Shown in pieces: positions 8,708 to 16,508 of a DNA stretch of 64,000 nucleotides. Source of the stretch: Paenibacillus thiaminolyticus (lineage in GTDB: Bacteria > Bacillota > Bacilli > Paenibacillales > Paenibacillaceae); the NCBI RefSeq assembly GCF_007066085.1, contig NZ_CP041405.1, forward strand, positions 992,001 to 1,056,000. Reading direction: 5' to 3'. The stretch's first letter is position 1; each line of letters opens with the position of its first letter. The position numbers and the translations under genes were made by a program. The notes beneath the pieces were generated by a model, which did not search any database, was not told where the DNA came from, and saw nothing but the letters and a program-made list of their open reading frames with translations.

Positions 8708-8848
8708 GCCTGCGAGGTTAGTTGTCGGATTCGGGTCAAGGAGTACCCTACATGCCGGCGATTCGCCAGCTCTGATTCACCCCAAGGCGCTCATCCCGTT
8801 ATGAATGAACACCGGTCAATCATCCCCCGTACTATGTTCGGCTCGAAT
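8708..8848 (-). promoter_or_regulatory. c-di-AMP riboswitch (ydaO/yuaA class)
   Basis: The minus-strand leader carries the conserved blocks of the ydaO aptamer in order: GGGGGAT near 8827, GGGGTGAATC at 8774-8783, a variable hairpin, CCGAATCCGACAACTAACC near the 3' side and CTAACCTCG at 8713-8721, followed within about 30 nt by the ribosome binding site of the LysM/3D gene. This class binds cyclic di-AMP and normally turns genes off; ydaO aptamers are known in front of cell-wall hydrolase and potassium transport genes. No separate terminator is seen between aptamer and start, so control may act on translation or through an alternative fold including the ribosome binding site. Boundaries are approximate. 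Confidence 0.85.
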
Positions 8849-8851
8849 TGC

Positions 8852-8872
8852 ATCATATCACAATTTTGTAAC
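8852..8872 (-). promoter_or_regulatory. Promoter region (-10 TATGAT) with upstream TTACAAAATTGTGA element
   Basis: TATGAT (8852-8857, minus) sits just upstream of the aptamer and could be its -10 box. Instead of a good -35 box it has a TTACAAAATTGTGA element at 8858-8871, one of three related elements in this region, suggesting an activator-dependent promoter. Inferred. Confidence 0.35.
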
Positions 8873-8982
8873 CTATGCGCAGTCAGTTAATGGTAAATAC
8901 GAAATAAAATGCCTCTTAATCCTGTAAAATGGGCCGAAATAACGTATGAAATCGCTTTATCCAGTCCCCAAAGCATTAGGTA

Positions 8983-9037
8983 TGTAACAAAATTGTAACC
9001 AGCGACTCCTACTATATCATAGATTACAAATTTGTAA
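8983..9037. promoter_or_regulatory. Two further TGTAA-type operator candidates
   Basis: TGTAACAAAATTGTAAC at 8983-8999 equals the WalR (YycF) consensus of two TGTWAH hexamers spaced by 5 nt. TTACAAATTTGTAA at 9024-9037 is a perfect 14-bp palindrome of the same type. WalR is known to control yocH-type autolysins in Bacillus; binding here is inferred. The rest of the stretch from 8873 to 9100 shows no gene. Confidence 0.35.
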
Positions 9038-9100
9038 ACAGTTTGGACTCTTCCTATTATTGGACATGTCCAAACTACTGGTATCATGCAACTCTGAGCA

Positions 9101-9295
9101 ATATCCCCGTCTGTCAGGGAGCTTGTTGCCTTTGGGGCACTAACCCTGTCGGTCAGGTGTCTCACTGCCTTTTCGTCACTATCCCCATCCGTCAGGTGTC
9201 TTGCTGCCTTTTGGTCAATATCCCTGTCCGTCAGGTGTTTTGTTGCCTTTCGGTCACTTTCCCTATCCTTCAGGTGGCTCCCGCTTTTGGAGCTG
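9101..9295. repeat. 39-bp tandem repeat, about five units
   Basis: Units start at 9101, 9140, 9179, 9218 and 9257, each 39 bp, with the core TCCGTCAGGTGTC and CTGCCTTTTGGTCA; similarity between neighbours is high but not perfect and the first and last units are the most diverged. They fall between the LysM/3D riboswitch region and the amino-acid transporter operon. The unit length is a multiple of three and both strands are open here. On the minus strand a TTG-initiated frame of 144 codons (8887-9321) would encode 13-residue repeats of the type KAxxHLTDxDxDx, but it has no ribosome binding site. I treat it as a repeat, with coding capacity unproven. Confidence 0.8.
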
Positions 9296-9418
9296 TCGGG
9301 GATATTGCTTATAAGGGGCAAGGGGCAGCTTTATGTTTCAGAGGTGAAAAGCGGATAAGTACGGGGCTTCTTTTTCGCATAGTAAGGAACGCACGTCAAC
9401 AGTCGGCAGCAGAAACAG

Positions 9419-9443
9419 AACCAGCCGGGATTCCCGGCTGGTT
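9419..9443 (-). terminator. Hairpin terminator of the amino-acid ABC operon
   Basis: A perfect 12-bp inverted repeat (9419-9430 with 9432-9443) lies about 65 bp beyond the stop of the ATPase gene; a moderately T-rich stretch follows on the minus strand. Confidence 0.5.
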
Positions 9444-9508
9444 GCGGCCTCGGAGCGGTAAATCAATAACCGTCTCCATCGATTTATAATTGTGTCCGTC
9501 GAATTCGT

Positions 9509-10231
9509 TTAGAGAACTTGTCCAAGGAATTCTTGCGTGCGGGGGTGCTGGGGCGCCGAGAACAATTGCTGCGGCGGTCCCTGCTCGACGATATGCCCGC
9601 CATCCATGAACACGATGCGATCTCCGACTTCGCGCGCAAAACCCATCTCATGCGTTACGATCACCATCGTCATACCGTCTCGGGCGAGCGACTTCATTAC
9701 TTCCAGCACTTCACCGACCATCTCGGGATCCAGGGCGGATGTCGGCTCGTCGAACAGCATGACATGCGGCTCCATCGCCAGCGCCCGCGCAATCGCAATC
9801 CGCTGCTTCTGTCCGCCGGACAGCTGGTCAGGGTAAGCGGATGCCTTGTCGGCCAATCCGACCTTCTTCAAGAGCTCCATTGCGATCGCCTCCGCTTCCG
9901 CCTTGCTTCTCCCTTTTACTTTAATCGGGGCCAGCGTAATGTTGTCCATTACCGACATATGAGGGAACAGGTTGAAGGATTGAAAGACCATGCCCATTTT
10001 GGCTCGCGTCGCGTTAATATCATGCTTTTTGTCGTTGATTTTCATGCCTTCGAACAAAATATCGCCTGCCGTCGGCGTCTCCAACAGATTAAGACAGCGC
10101 AGGAAGGTGCTCTTGCCCGAGCCGCTCGGACCGATCACAACGACGACTTCCCCTTGCTCGATCTTCATGTTCAGGCCGTTCAAAATGTTCAGCTCTCCGT
10201 ACGATTTATGCAGGTCACGAATTTCGATCAT
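9509..10231 (-). CDS. Polar amino acid ABC transporter, ATP-binding protein
   Basis: 240 aa nucleotide-binding subunit. Walker [10 protein letters not shown] at about 33-41, Q-loop [10 protein letters not shown], signature LSGGQKQR, Walker [13 protein letters not shown] and H-loop VTHEM are all intact. It belongs to the GlnQ/HisP/TcyC family of polar amino acid importers. The start overlaps the permease stop by 17 bp. Together with the permease and the binding protein upstream it forms a complete importer. Glutamine, cystine or arginine are possible substrates; the sequence alone does not decide. Confidence 0.93.
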   Translation of the reverse strand: MIEIRDLHKSYGELNILNGLNMKIEQGEVVVVIGPSGSGKSTFLRCLNLLETPTAGDILFEGMKINDKKHDINATRAKMGMVFQSFNLFPHMSVMDNITLAPIKVKGRSKAEAEAIAMELLKKVGLADKASAYPDQLSGGQKQRIAIARALAMEPHVMLFDEPTSALDPEMVGEVLEVMKSLARDGMTMVIVTHEMGFAREVGDRIVFMDGGHIVEQGPPQQLFSAPQHPRTQEFLGQVL

Positions 10232-10877
10232 TCTTCAACTTCCTTTCCAGCAGACCGATTGCCTTCGACAGCGGAATCGTCAGCACGAGGTACATCATGG
10301 CCGCTCCAAGTAACGGCCCCATAGCCGTATACGTCTTGCTGCGGATAATATCCGTCTGGAACATAATGTCCGCGATTCCGATCAGACTGACAATCGAGCT
10401 CTCCTTGATAATGGTGACGAACTCGTTCCCAATTGCGGGAATAACCGTACGGAATGCCTGCGGTAAAATAATATATCTCATCGTCATGCCCTTGGACATG
10501 CCAAGCGAACGTGCGGCTTCCGCCTGCCCCTTATCGACCGCCTGAATACCCGATCGGAAAATTTCCGCCAAGTAAGCCGAGCTGTTAATCGATACGGCAA
10601 TTGCGCCGGAAGTGAACTTGCTGAATTCGATGCCGAACTGAGCCAGTCCGAAATGAATAATAAACAATTGCACCAGCAGCGGAGTGCCGCGAAGAAGCTC
10701 AATATAGACGACTGCGAACCAGTTCAACGGCTTGAACGGCCCGATCCGCATCAATACAATAATTATGCCAAGCACGAAGCCGGCGAGCACCGCCACCAGC
10801 GATAGCAGCACCGTAATTTGGGCTCCGGACAAATAATCCCATTTATAGTCCCATAGCATAGAGAGCCAGTCCAACAA
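10215..10877 (-). CDS. Polar amino acid ABC transporter, permease
   Basis: 220 aa inner-membrane permease of the HisMQ/GlnP type with about five membrane helices. The EAA loop that contacts the ATPase is visible as [23 protein letters not shown] (about residues 140-162), and the N-terminal block [21 protein letters not shown] is typical of the family. A single permease gene suggests a homodimeric channel. It lies between the ATPase (overlap 17 bp) and the binding-protein gene (93 bp away, with a hairpin between). Confidence 0.93.
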   Translation of the reverse strand: MLDWLSMLWDYKWDYLSGAQITVLLSLVAVLAGFVLGIIIVLMRIGPFKPLNWFAVVYIELLRGTPLLVQLFIIHFGLAQFGIEFSKFTSGAIAVSINSSAYLAEIFRSGIQAVDKGQAEAARSLGMSKGMTMRYIILPQAFRTVIPAIGNEFVTIIKESSIVSLIGIADIMFQTDIIRSKTYTAMGPLLGAAMMYLVLTIPLSKAIGLLERKLKNDRNS

Positions 10878-10922
10878 CAGCCTCTTCCCCTTTCCAATCT
10901 CTGCCTGTCATGTAATAGAACG

Positions 10923-10951
10923 AAAAAGAGCGGCTTACGCCGCCTCTTTTT
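10923..10951 (-). terminator. Attenuating hairpin between binding-protein and permease genes
   Basis: AAAAAGAGCGGC (10923-10934) pairs with GCCGCCTCTTTTT (one bulge) around a TTAC loop. Runs of A and T on both sides make it a good terminator on either strand. Its place after the substrate-binding protein gene would give the usual excess of binding protein over membrane components. Confidence 0.65.
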
Positions 10952-10969
10952 CCCCGTGTGAATCGGGCC

Positions 10970-11758
10970 TTATTGCTCTTCCGCCATCTGGGTCGCCTTC
11001 GTAATGAACTCGTCCAGCTTGCCCTCCGATTTCAGGCGGGCAATCGTCTTGTTCGCAGCTTCGACCATCTTCGGACTGCCTTTGCGGAAGCCGATGACAT
11101 AGCCATCGCTCGCCGGCTGCAGCACCGCATCCGACATCTCCAGTTCAGGACGGTTCGAGGCATAAGCCTTCGCGACCGGCTTCTCAACGATGACCGCTTC
11201 TACCCGGTTCGACTCGAGCGCCAAGACGAGATCACTTACCTTGGCAAGCAATTCAGGCTGCGCTTCCGGAATCTGTGAAATGACATTCTCGAAAGTCGAG
11301 CCTTTCTGAATCCCGATCTTCATCCCTTTCAAATCTTCCGGCGTCTTGTACTTGTCCTTGTCCGCGGCACGCACGATGACACCTGCCTCAGCCAGGTAGT
11401 ATGGATCGGAGAAGTCTACCGCCTTGGCCCGATCCGGAGTTGGATCCATACCGGAGATAACCATGTCCAGCTTGTCCGTATTTAAAGCTCCGATTAGCGA
11501 TTCGAACTTCATATCTTCAACCTTTAATTCAACGCCCAGATCCTTCGCAATCTCGTTCGCCAAGTCGATGTCGAAGCCGACAATTTCATCCTTGCCGTTT
11601 ATCGTCTTGTGGAATTCGAATGGAGGATAATCGGCGCTGACGCCGACGACGAGCGTCTTCTTGCTCATAATATTGTCGTAACTATCTCCTTTGGCTCCGC
11701 AGCCAACCAGAATGGCCATTAATAGCGAACATACCGCTACGATCTTCATTGTTCTCAC
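10970..11758 (-). CDS. Polar amino acid ABC transporter, substrate-binding lipoprotein
   Basis: 262 aa lipoprotein: signal MKIVAVCSLLMAILVGCG with lipobox LVGC, mature part starting at Cys20 or so. The periplasmic-binding fold type 2 (SBP_bac_3) shows LVVGVSADYPPFEF, GFDIDLANEIAKDLGV and the ligand-binding segment DMVISGMDPTPDRAKAVDFSDPYY (split by a basic residue, Arg, which usually grips the carboxylate). First gene of the importer operon. GTG 11758 and an ATG three codons later are both possible starts. Its promoter is predicted at 11825-11853. Confidence 0.93.
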   Translation of the reverse strand: MRTMKIVAVCSLLMAILVGCGAKGDSYDNIMSKKTLVVGVSADYPPFEFHKTINGKDEIVGFDIDLANEIAKDLGVELKVEDMKFESLIGALNTDKLDMVISGMDPTPDRAKAVDFSDPYYLAEAGVIVRAADKDKYKTPEDLKGMKIGIQKGSTFENVISQIPEAQPELLAKVSDLVLALESNRVEAVIVEKPVAKAYASNRPELEMSDAVLQPASDGYVIGFRKGSPKMVEAANKTIARLKSEGKLDEFITKATQMAEEQ

Positions 11759-11824
11759 TATACTTCATCCCCACTTCTCTGATTATCCTTCCTTCCCATG
11801 ATAGGAGGATTTCGGTCGTTCCCA

Positions 11825-11853
11825 ATTATACATGATGATGTATAGATATACAA
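11825..11853 (-). promoter_or_regulatory. Promoter of the amino-acid ABC operon with overlapping palindrome
   Basis: On the minus strand TTGTAT (11848-11853) and TATAAT (11825-11830, preceded by TG) are spaced 17 nt. The palindrome TGTATA-GA-TATACA (11839-11852) overlaps the -35 box and could be an operator. Beyond it, 11860-12210 is AT-rich with no gene seen. Confidence 0.55.
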
Positions 11854-12212
11854 TGGTTCAGAACAAAAAAAGATGCTGGAATAGCTGATTTTACGGGGGA
11901 ATTCACCAATTAAAGAAATAAATGCCGATCAATTGTGCAGGGAACTGATTTATTACTAAAATGTGCAAATTTTCGGTTTTTCATCCAAATACCTGAGTAA
12001 AACCGGCAAATTCATATTTATTCTTCAATTCTGCTATTGACATCCTATTTTTGGCACAAATTCAATAGGCAAGCGTCCGTTTTCTCAGGCTAGAAAAGCA
12101 TCATCCTTTCCTGTGCCATTTTCGATCTATTTCTTGGAATATTCAACCTATTCCGAAGCTTATGCGGCCGAACGACTTAATATGTATAATTATGTATATA
12201 ATTACGCATACA

Positions 12213-12254
12213 ACGGCAGGAAGAACATGTCTTTGAACACGAGCTTCCCGCCGT
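12213..12254 (-). terminator. Hairpin downstream of the Cache-domain kinase
   Basis: An 11-bp arm pair with one mismatch (12213-12223 with 12244-12254), 7 bp beyond the stop of the kinase; a very AT-rich tail follows on the minus strand. Confidence 0.45.
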
Positions 12255-12260
12255 TCAACT

Positions 12261-14120
12261 TCACGGAGCAGGATCTGAGATCTCCGGAATAAGTGGGAAA
12301 CGGATATGTATAAGTGTTTTGCCCGGATCGGAAGAGATCTCCATGCTTCCCTGATGGCGATCTACGATTCGGAAGCAGATGGACAGCCCCAAGCCGGTTC
12401 CGCCCGCTTTCGTCGTCAGGAAGGGAGTCCCCGCCGACTGCAAAACCGTCGCGTCAAAGCCAGGCCCTTCATCTTCGACCTCAAGATGTATCGCATGGTC
12501 ATCATGCCAGGTCCGAACCGTCAGCGTCTGATTCGCTTCCATCGCCTCCAGCCCGTTGCGAATCAGATTATGCAGCAGCTGGCGAATTTCTTTTTCATCC
12601 ATCTCGAAATCAGGCACCGGATTCAGCTCAAGCCGAATCTCCTGACAATCTGTTGTCGCGGACGCTTGCACGAGCGGATAAATATGACTGATAACATCGT
12701 TCAATGATTGCTTGCGGAATTCGACGACTTTGTGCTGCGCCAACGTCAAGTATTCCGTAATGATGGAGTTCGCACGCTCGATTTCTTCCATCATCGTGTC
12801 GAAATAAACATGCTCCTTCACATGCTCCGGCTTGCTGCGGAGCAGCTGCAGAAATCCTTTGACCGTCGTCAACGGATTGCGTATCTCATGGCTGATGGCC
12901 GCCGCCATCTCACCCACAACCTTCAAGGCGCCCATTCGCTTCAACTCCTGCTCGAGCTGTACTTGCTTGTGGAGCGAATCGGTCACCCGGTTCATATGCT
13001 CGCCAAGCAACCGGAATTCATTATGCTGATCGTGCTCCACCCGCACATTATAATCCCCCTTGGCAAGTCGGGACGAGGCATCGACCAGACTGCGCAAAGG
13101 CCGGTGAATGAGGCGGCGGATCCACATATGCAAAAGCAGTGCGACGACAACTGCAGCCAACGTAAAGGTGCAGAACGTCACCCAAGTGACGTGATAAAGA
13201 ACGGAGTCGATAACCGTTGCCGGGAGCATAATCATCGCAATCCAGTCCGTCTCTTTCAAGCCAACTGTATACACGATCATTTTACGATCCTGATACCTTG
13301 TCATCGATGACGTCTCGGCGGTCTGATCGATATCTTTTTTGACCTGCTCGAATATTGGAATCAGATCTTCATCGAAATCCCGGTACAGATTGGCGAAGAT
13401 GCTATGCTGTTCGTCCGGGTCATAGAGCAGATCTCCGTCTCTCGTAACGAGCAAGGTCTTGCTGTCCGGATGGAAGCTGAGGCTAGATCCGACCTGCTGC
13501 AAATCATTGTAATGGATATCGATGCCGGCCACACCCACCAGCAGCCCCTCCTGATCGTAGACCGGCGTACTGATAGACAGCAGGGGCTGATGTGTAAACG
13601 GATCAATAAAAGGGGCGGTAATATGCGTACCGCCGCTCTTCGCGGCCCCATGATAGTAATCGAAGCGCGAATCGCTCTCATAGACGTGCGACGATGCATC
13701 TAACTCCTGACCGCTCTTTATTTGGAGAGGCATTCCATTCTCATCATAACCATACCAGACGAAGTACTGTCCCTGGTTACGATAGGTCGACTGTGCTGTG
13801 AACCAATAGCCATTGACGAATTGGTTGGGACTTCCTGCGAAGAGCCTCGTCGCGCTCCTGACGTCGGAAGACACGTCATCCGACAGCCGGTAAAGCTCGC
13901 GGATAATGCGAGAAAACGTTTCCACCGATTTCTTGTGATGAAGGAGTGCCGAATCCACCTCATTCGCAGCCAGCTTCACCTGATTCAAATAATTCTCTGT
14001 CATATTCCGCTGAATGATCGATTGTACCGCTCGGTGGGAGAAAAATGAAATGACAGCAAGTGCGGCAATAACGGTCACAAAGATGCGGACCATCATCTGC
14101 CGGTGGATCGTCCGTAACAT
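12261..14120 (-). CDS. Sensor histidine kinase with extracellular Cache domain (sporulation-kinase-like)
   Basis: 619 aa. Membrane helix at about 10-28, extracellular double-Cache sensor at 30-305 (ending in VGVAGIDIHYNDL, then YTVGLKETDWIAMIM), second helix 312-332, HAMP 333-385, HisKA with phospho-accepting His411 in SHEIRNPLTTVKGFLQLL, and HATPase to 610 with N box LLHNLIRNGLEAM, G1 DEGPGF and G2 GGTGLGLSI. The HisKA sequence HEIRNPLTTVKGF is the kind found in the Bacillus sporulation kinases KinB/C/D and their relatives, and no response regulator gene is adjacent, as for those orphan kinases. A role in the phosphorelay is therefore plausible but not shown. Small organic ligands are typical for Cache sensors. 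Confidence 0.88.
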   Translation of the reverse strand: MLRTIHRQMMVRIFVTVIAALAVISFFSHRAVQSIIQRNMTENYLNQVKLAANEVDSALLHHKKSVETFSRIIRELYRLSDDVSSDVRSATRLFAGSPNQFVNGYWFTAQSTYRNQGQYFVWYGYDENGMPLQIKSGQELDASSHVYESDSRFDYYHGAAKSGGTHITAPFIDPFTHQPLLSISTPVYDQEGLLVGVAGIDIHYNDLQQVGSSLSFHPDSKTLLVTRDGDLLYDPDEQHSIFANLYRDFDEDLIPIFEQVKKDIDQTAETSSMTRYQDRKMIVYTVGLKETDWIAMIMLPATVIDSVLYHVTWVTFCTFTLAAVVVALLLHMWIRRLIHRPLRSLVDASSRLAKGDYNVRVEHDQHNEFRLLGEHMNRVTDSLHKQVQLEQELKRMGALKVVGEMAAAISHEIRNPLTTVKGFLQLLRSKPEHVKEHVYFDTMMEEIERANSIITEYLTLAQHKVVEFRKQSLNDVISHIYPLVQASATTDCQEIRLELNPVPDFEMDEKEIRQLLHNLIRNGLEAMEANQTLTVRTWHDDHAIHLEVEDEGPGFDATVLQSAGTPFLTTKAGGTGLGLSICFRIVDRHQGSMEISSDPGKTLIHIRFPLIPEISDPAP

Positions 14121-14306
14121 AACAGCCTCCGTTTGGCCCGGCGGCTCTCACTGCATCGCCAGAGCCCAGTCTCTAATACTAACGGATTTCAATCTTGGAC
14201 AATGACATAAAACGATGGCTTGCGACATTTCCTACGATCAAGTTCGATCCCATTATAGTATGTTTTATCGATCATAGATATCATATCTTCCATTTTCCAT
14301 AAAAAA

Positions 14307-14340
14307 AGACTTTTGTATACGTTCATATATACAAAAGTCT
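14307..14340 (-). terminator. Rho-independent terminator of the lipoprotein/regulator/kinase operon
   Basis: Perfect 13-bp stem (14307-14319 with 14328-14340), 8-nt loop, followed on the minus strand by seven T. A partial copy of the arm (ACACAAAAGTCAT) lies between it and the kinase stop. Confidence 0.85.
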
Positions 14341-14366
14341 TGTTCATTTACACAAAAGTCATAGGA

Positions 14367-15812
14367 TTACTGCTTCTCTTCCTCCGGTTCGCTTGCGGCG
14401 GGCTGATGAATCGGCAGCGTCACAATCACCGTCGTACCCACATCCGGCTTGCTCTCGATCGTCATGTCGCCATGATGCGCCTTCACTAGCTCATACGTTA
14501 TGGCTAAGCCCAATCCCGTGCCGCCATGGCTCGGGTTCACCTGATAGAACTTATCCATGACTTTGGCCAAATGCTCCTTGCTGATGCCGATCCCCTGATC
14601 CACGATGCGAACGACCACGTTGTTCTCGTCCCATGTCGAATGGACCGTAATTACTGATTCATTCGGAGAGAACTTCACCGCATTGTCAATCAGATTGAGA
14701 AAGACTTGCTTCAGCCGGTTCGCATCGCCAGAGATAGGCTGCTCCCCGCCGCGGGAACGAACCTCAATATGAATCTGCTTCTGCTCGGCCTTCATTTTTA
14801 CCTGCAAAACCGTGTCTTCCAATATGCCTGATAAATAGACTGGCGACCAATTGAATTGCAGCTTATTCTCCTGCAGCTTCGAGAAGTCAAGCAGTTCCTC
14901 GACCAGCCCGATAAGCCGATCGGTCTCCTTCAGGATGACGTTCATCCCCAGCTTGCTCTCTTCTTCCTCGAACTGTCCAGAGAGAAGCGTCTCGCTCCAC
15001 CCCTTAATCCCGGTTAGCGGCGTGCGCAGCTCATGCGAGATCGAGGAGACGAAGTCATTCTTAAGCTGATTGCTGCGGACGATCTCATGGGCCATGAAAT
15101 TGAGCGTCCGGGCCAGCTCGCCGATCTCATACTGGTACTCTTCCTTGATCCGAACATCGAATCGTCCCTTCGCCATCTGGGCAGAGGCGCTCGTAATCTC
15201 ATTGATCGGCTTCACGATGGAATTCGCCAGGCCGATGCTGATAATGAGCACGACGATGAGAACTGCGATCGCAATGACAACAGACAGCAGCACGATGCTG
15301 TTAATGCGCGCATTGACCAAGTCCAGCGAAGTGACCAGACGGACGATATAGACGATATCTCCCTTCGCATAGATCGGAGACGCGATCGACATCACCGCCT
15401 CTCCCGTTCCCGGCTGCTTGCCGATCCACTTCCCTACCGTCCCGCTCTGGGCACTGATGAAGTCGGCCGTGGCGACCGGCTTGTCCACCCGGAAGTAGCT
15501 GGACGATATCAGCACCTCGCCTTGCGGACTCAGAATCTGCACTTCCGCCTTCTTCATATTGTACTGCTTCAGCAGCACGGGGAGCCAGCTTCGGTCTTGC
15601 GTATTGACCCCCGCATTGCCTTGTTGGTAGAACGATGTCGTGACACTCAAATGAGACGACATATGGCTAGAAATCGAATCATAATAATAGGAACGGACAG
15701 CGATAAGAAATATCGCCTCCAAAATAAGCATCGTCAAGAACACGACGATAAAATAGTGCATTACTACGGAACGCCGTATTCCCGGCTTTAGCATGAAGAG
15801 GAGCCTTTCCAT
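14367..15812 (-). CDS. Two-component sensor histidine kinase (ResE/WalK-like)
   Basis: 481 aa. Two membrane helices (about 18-38 and 172-195) enclose an extracellular domain of about 130 residues; then HAMP (196-250), HisKA with His260 in SSISHELRTPLTGIKGW, and HATPase with N box VFLNLIDNAVKFSPN, G1 DQGIGI and G2 GGTGLGLAITYEL. No PAS domain, so it is simpler than WalK. The start overlaps the response regulator stop by 25 bp (alternative ATG 15794 overlaps by 7), indicating coupled translation of a cognate pair. The extracellular signal is unknown; the lipoprotein gene at the head of the operon may help to sense it. Confidence 0.9.
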   Translation of the reverse strand: MERLLFMLKPGIRRSVVMHYFIVVFLTMLILEAIFLIAVRSYYYDSISSHMSSHLSVTTSFYQQGNAGVNTQDRSWLPVLLKQYNMKKAEVQILSPQGEVLISSSYFRVDKPVATADFISAQSGTVGKWIGKQPGTGEAVMSIASPIYAKGDIVYIVRLVTSLDLVNARINSIVLLSVVIAIAVLIVVLIISIGLANSIVKPINEITSASAQMAKGRFDVRIKEEYQYEIGELARTLNFMAHEIVRSNQLKNDFVSSISHELRTPLTGIKGWSETLLSGQFEEEESKLGMNVILKETDRLIGLVEELLDFSKLQENKLQFNWSPVYLSGILEDTVLQVKMKAEQKQIHIEVRSRGGEQPISGDANRLKQVFLNLIDNAVKFSPNESVITVHSTWDENNVVVRIVDQGIGISKEHLAKVMDKFYQVNPSHGGTGLGLAITYELVKAHHGDMTIESKPDVGTTVIVTLPIHQPAASEPEEEKQ

Positions 15813-16489
15813 TTATATCCATGTCCCCAGACTGTTTCTAAATATTTCGGCGACGAAGGTTCATCCTCGATTTTTTGCCGCAGGCGGCGGATATTAACAT
15901 CGACAATCTTCGGATCGCCCATATAATCTTTGCCCCATACATAATCAAGCAGCACATCGCGGCTTAATGTCATATCTTCCTTCTCCATGAAGAACTGAAC
16001 CAGCGAGAACTCCGTCGGAGTCAAATCAATTGATTGGTTATGCTTCGTGAACCGCTTCGCGATCAGATCGAGCGTGAACGGCCCCGAATGATAGACGACT
16101 TTCTGTGATGGCTGCTGATAGGCGTTGACCCGGCGCAGAAGAGACTGAATGCGGGCCACCAGCTCCGTCGGACTGAACGGCTTGCTCACATGATCGTCGG
16201 CACCGACCGACAACGCGTATACCTTATCCTGCTCCTGAACCTTGGCTGTGAGGAAAATAATGCCCATCCGCTCATTGAACTGGCGGACACGGCGGCATAC
16301 CTCGAAGCCGTCAATGCCCGGAACCATCACGTCGAGCAGCGCAATATCAATCGTATTGTCGTTAACTAGGATCTGATAGGCATCGTTGCCGTTGGCGGCC
16401 TCCACCACATCGAATCCGTTGCGCTTCAGGTTGATGACAATAAAGCTGCGAATGGATTCTTCATCTTCCAGAATGAGTATCTTCGTCAT
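15788..16489 (-). CDS. OmpR/PhoB family response regulator
   Basis: 233 aa from ATG 16489 (AAGGAG 10 nt upstream; another ATG at 16516 is possible). Receiver domain with acidic pocket EDEES, phospho-acceptor Asp53 in ALLDVMVPG, Thr in FLTAK and Lys in VSKPFSP. The C-terminal winged helix (about 135-230) shows LTPTEFSLVQFFM and DVNIRRLRQKIEDEP, the DNA recognition helix region. It acts with the histidine kinase encoded immediately downstream. Targets are not evident. Confidence 0.93.
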   Translation of the reverse strand: MTKILILEDEESIRSFIVINLKRNGFDVVEAANGNDAYQILVNDNTIDIALLDVMVPGIDGFEVCRRVRQFNERMGIIFLTAKVQEQDKVYALSVGADDHVSKPFSPTELVARIQSLLRRVNAYQQPSQKVVYHSGPFTLDLIAKRFTKHNQSIDLTPTEFSLVQFFMEKEDMTLSRDVLLDYVWGKDYMGDPKIVDVNIRRLRQKIEDEPSSPKYLETVWGHGYKWKGSSSC

Positions 16490-16508
16490 CTCTTCCCGTC
16501 TCCTTCTT

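Noticed and set aside
9101..9295. 39-bp repeats as a CRISPR array
   Set aside because: Units are directly adjacent without unique spacers and no cas genes are nearby.
8887..9321. Minus-strand frame covering the 39-bp repeats as a true gene
   Set aside because: TTG start, no ribosome binding site, and the C-terminal half runs through operator-like AT-rich sequence; reported as a repeat only.
11960..11985. CodY box (AATTTTCGGTTTTTC)
   Set aside because: Only the first half fits the consensus; too many mismatches in the second half.
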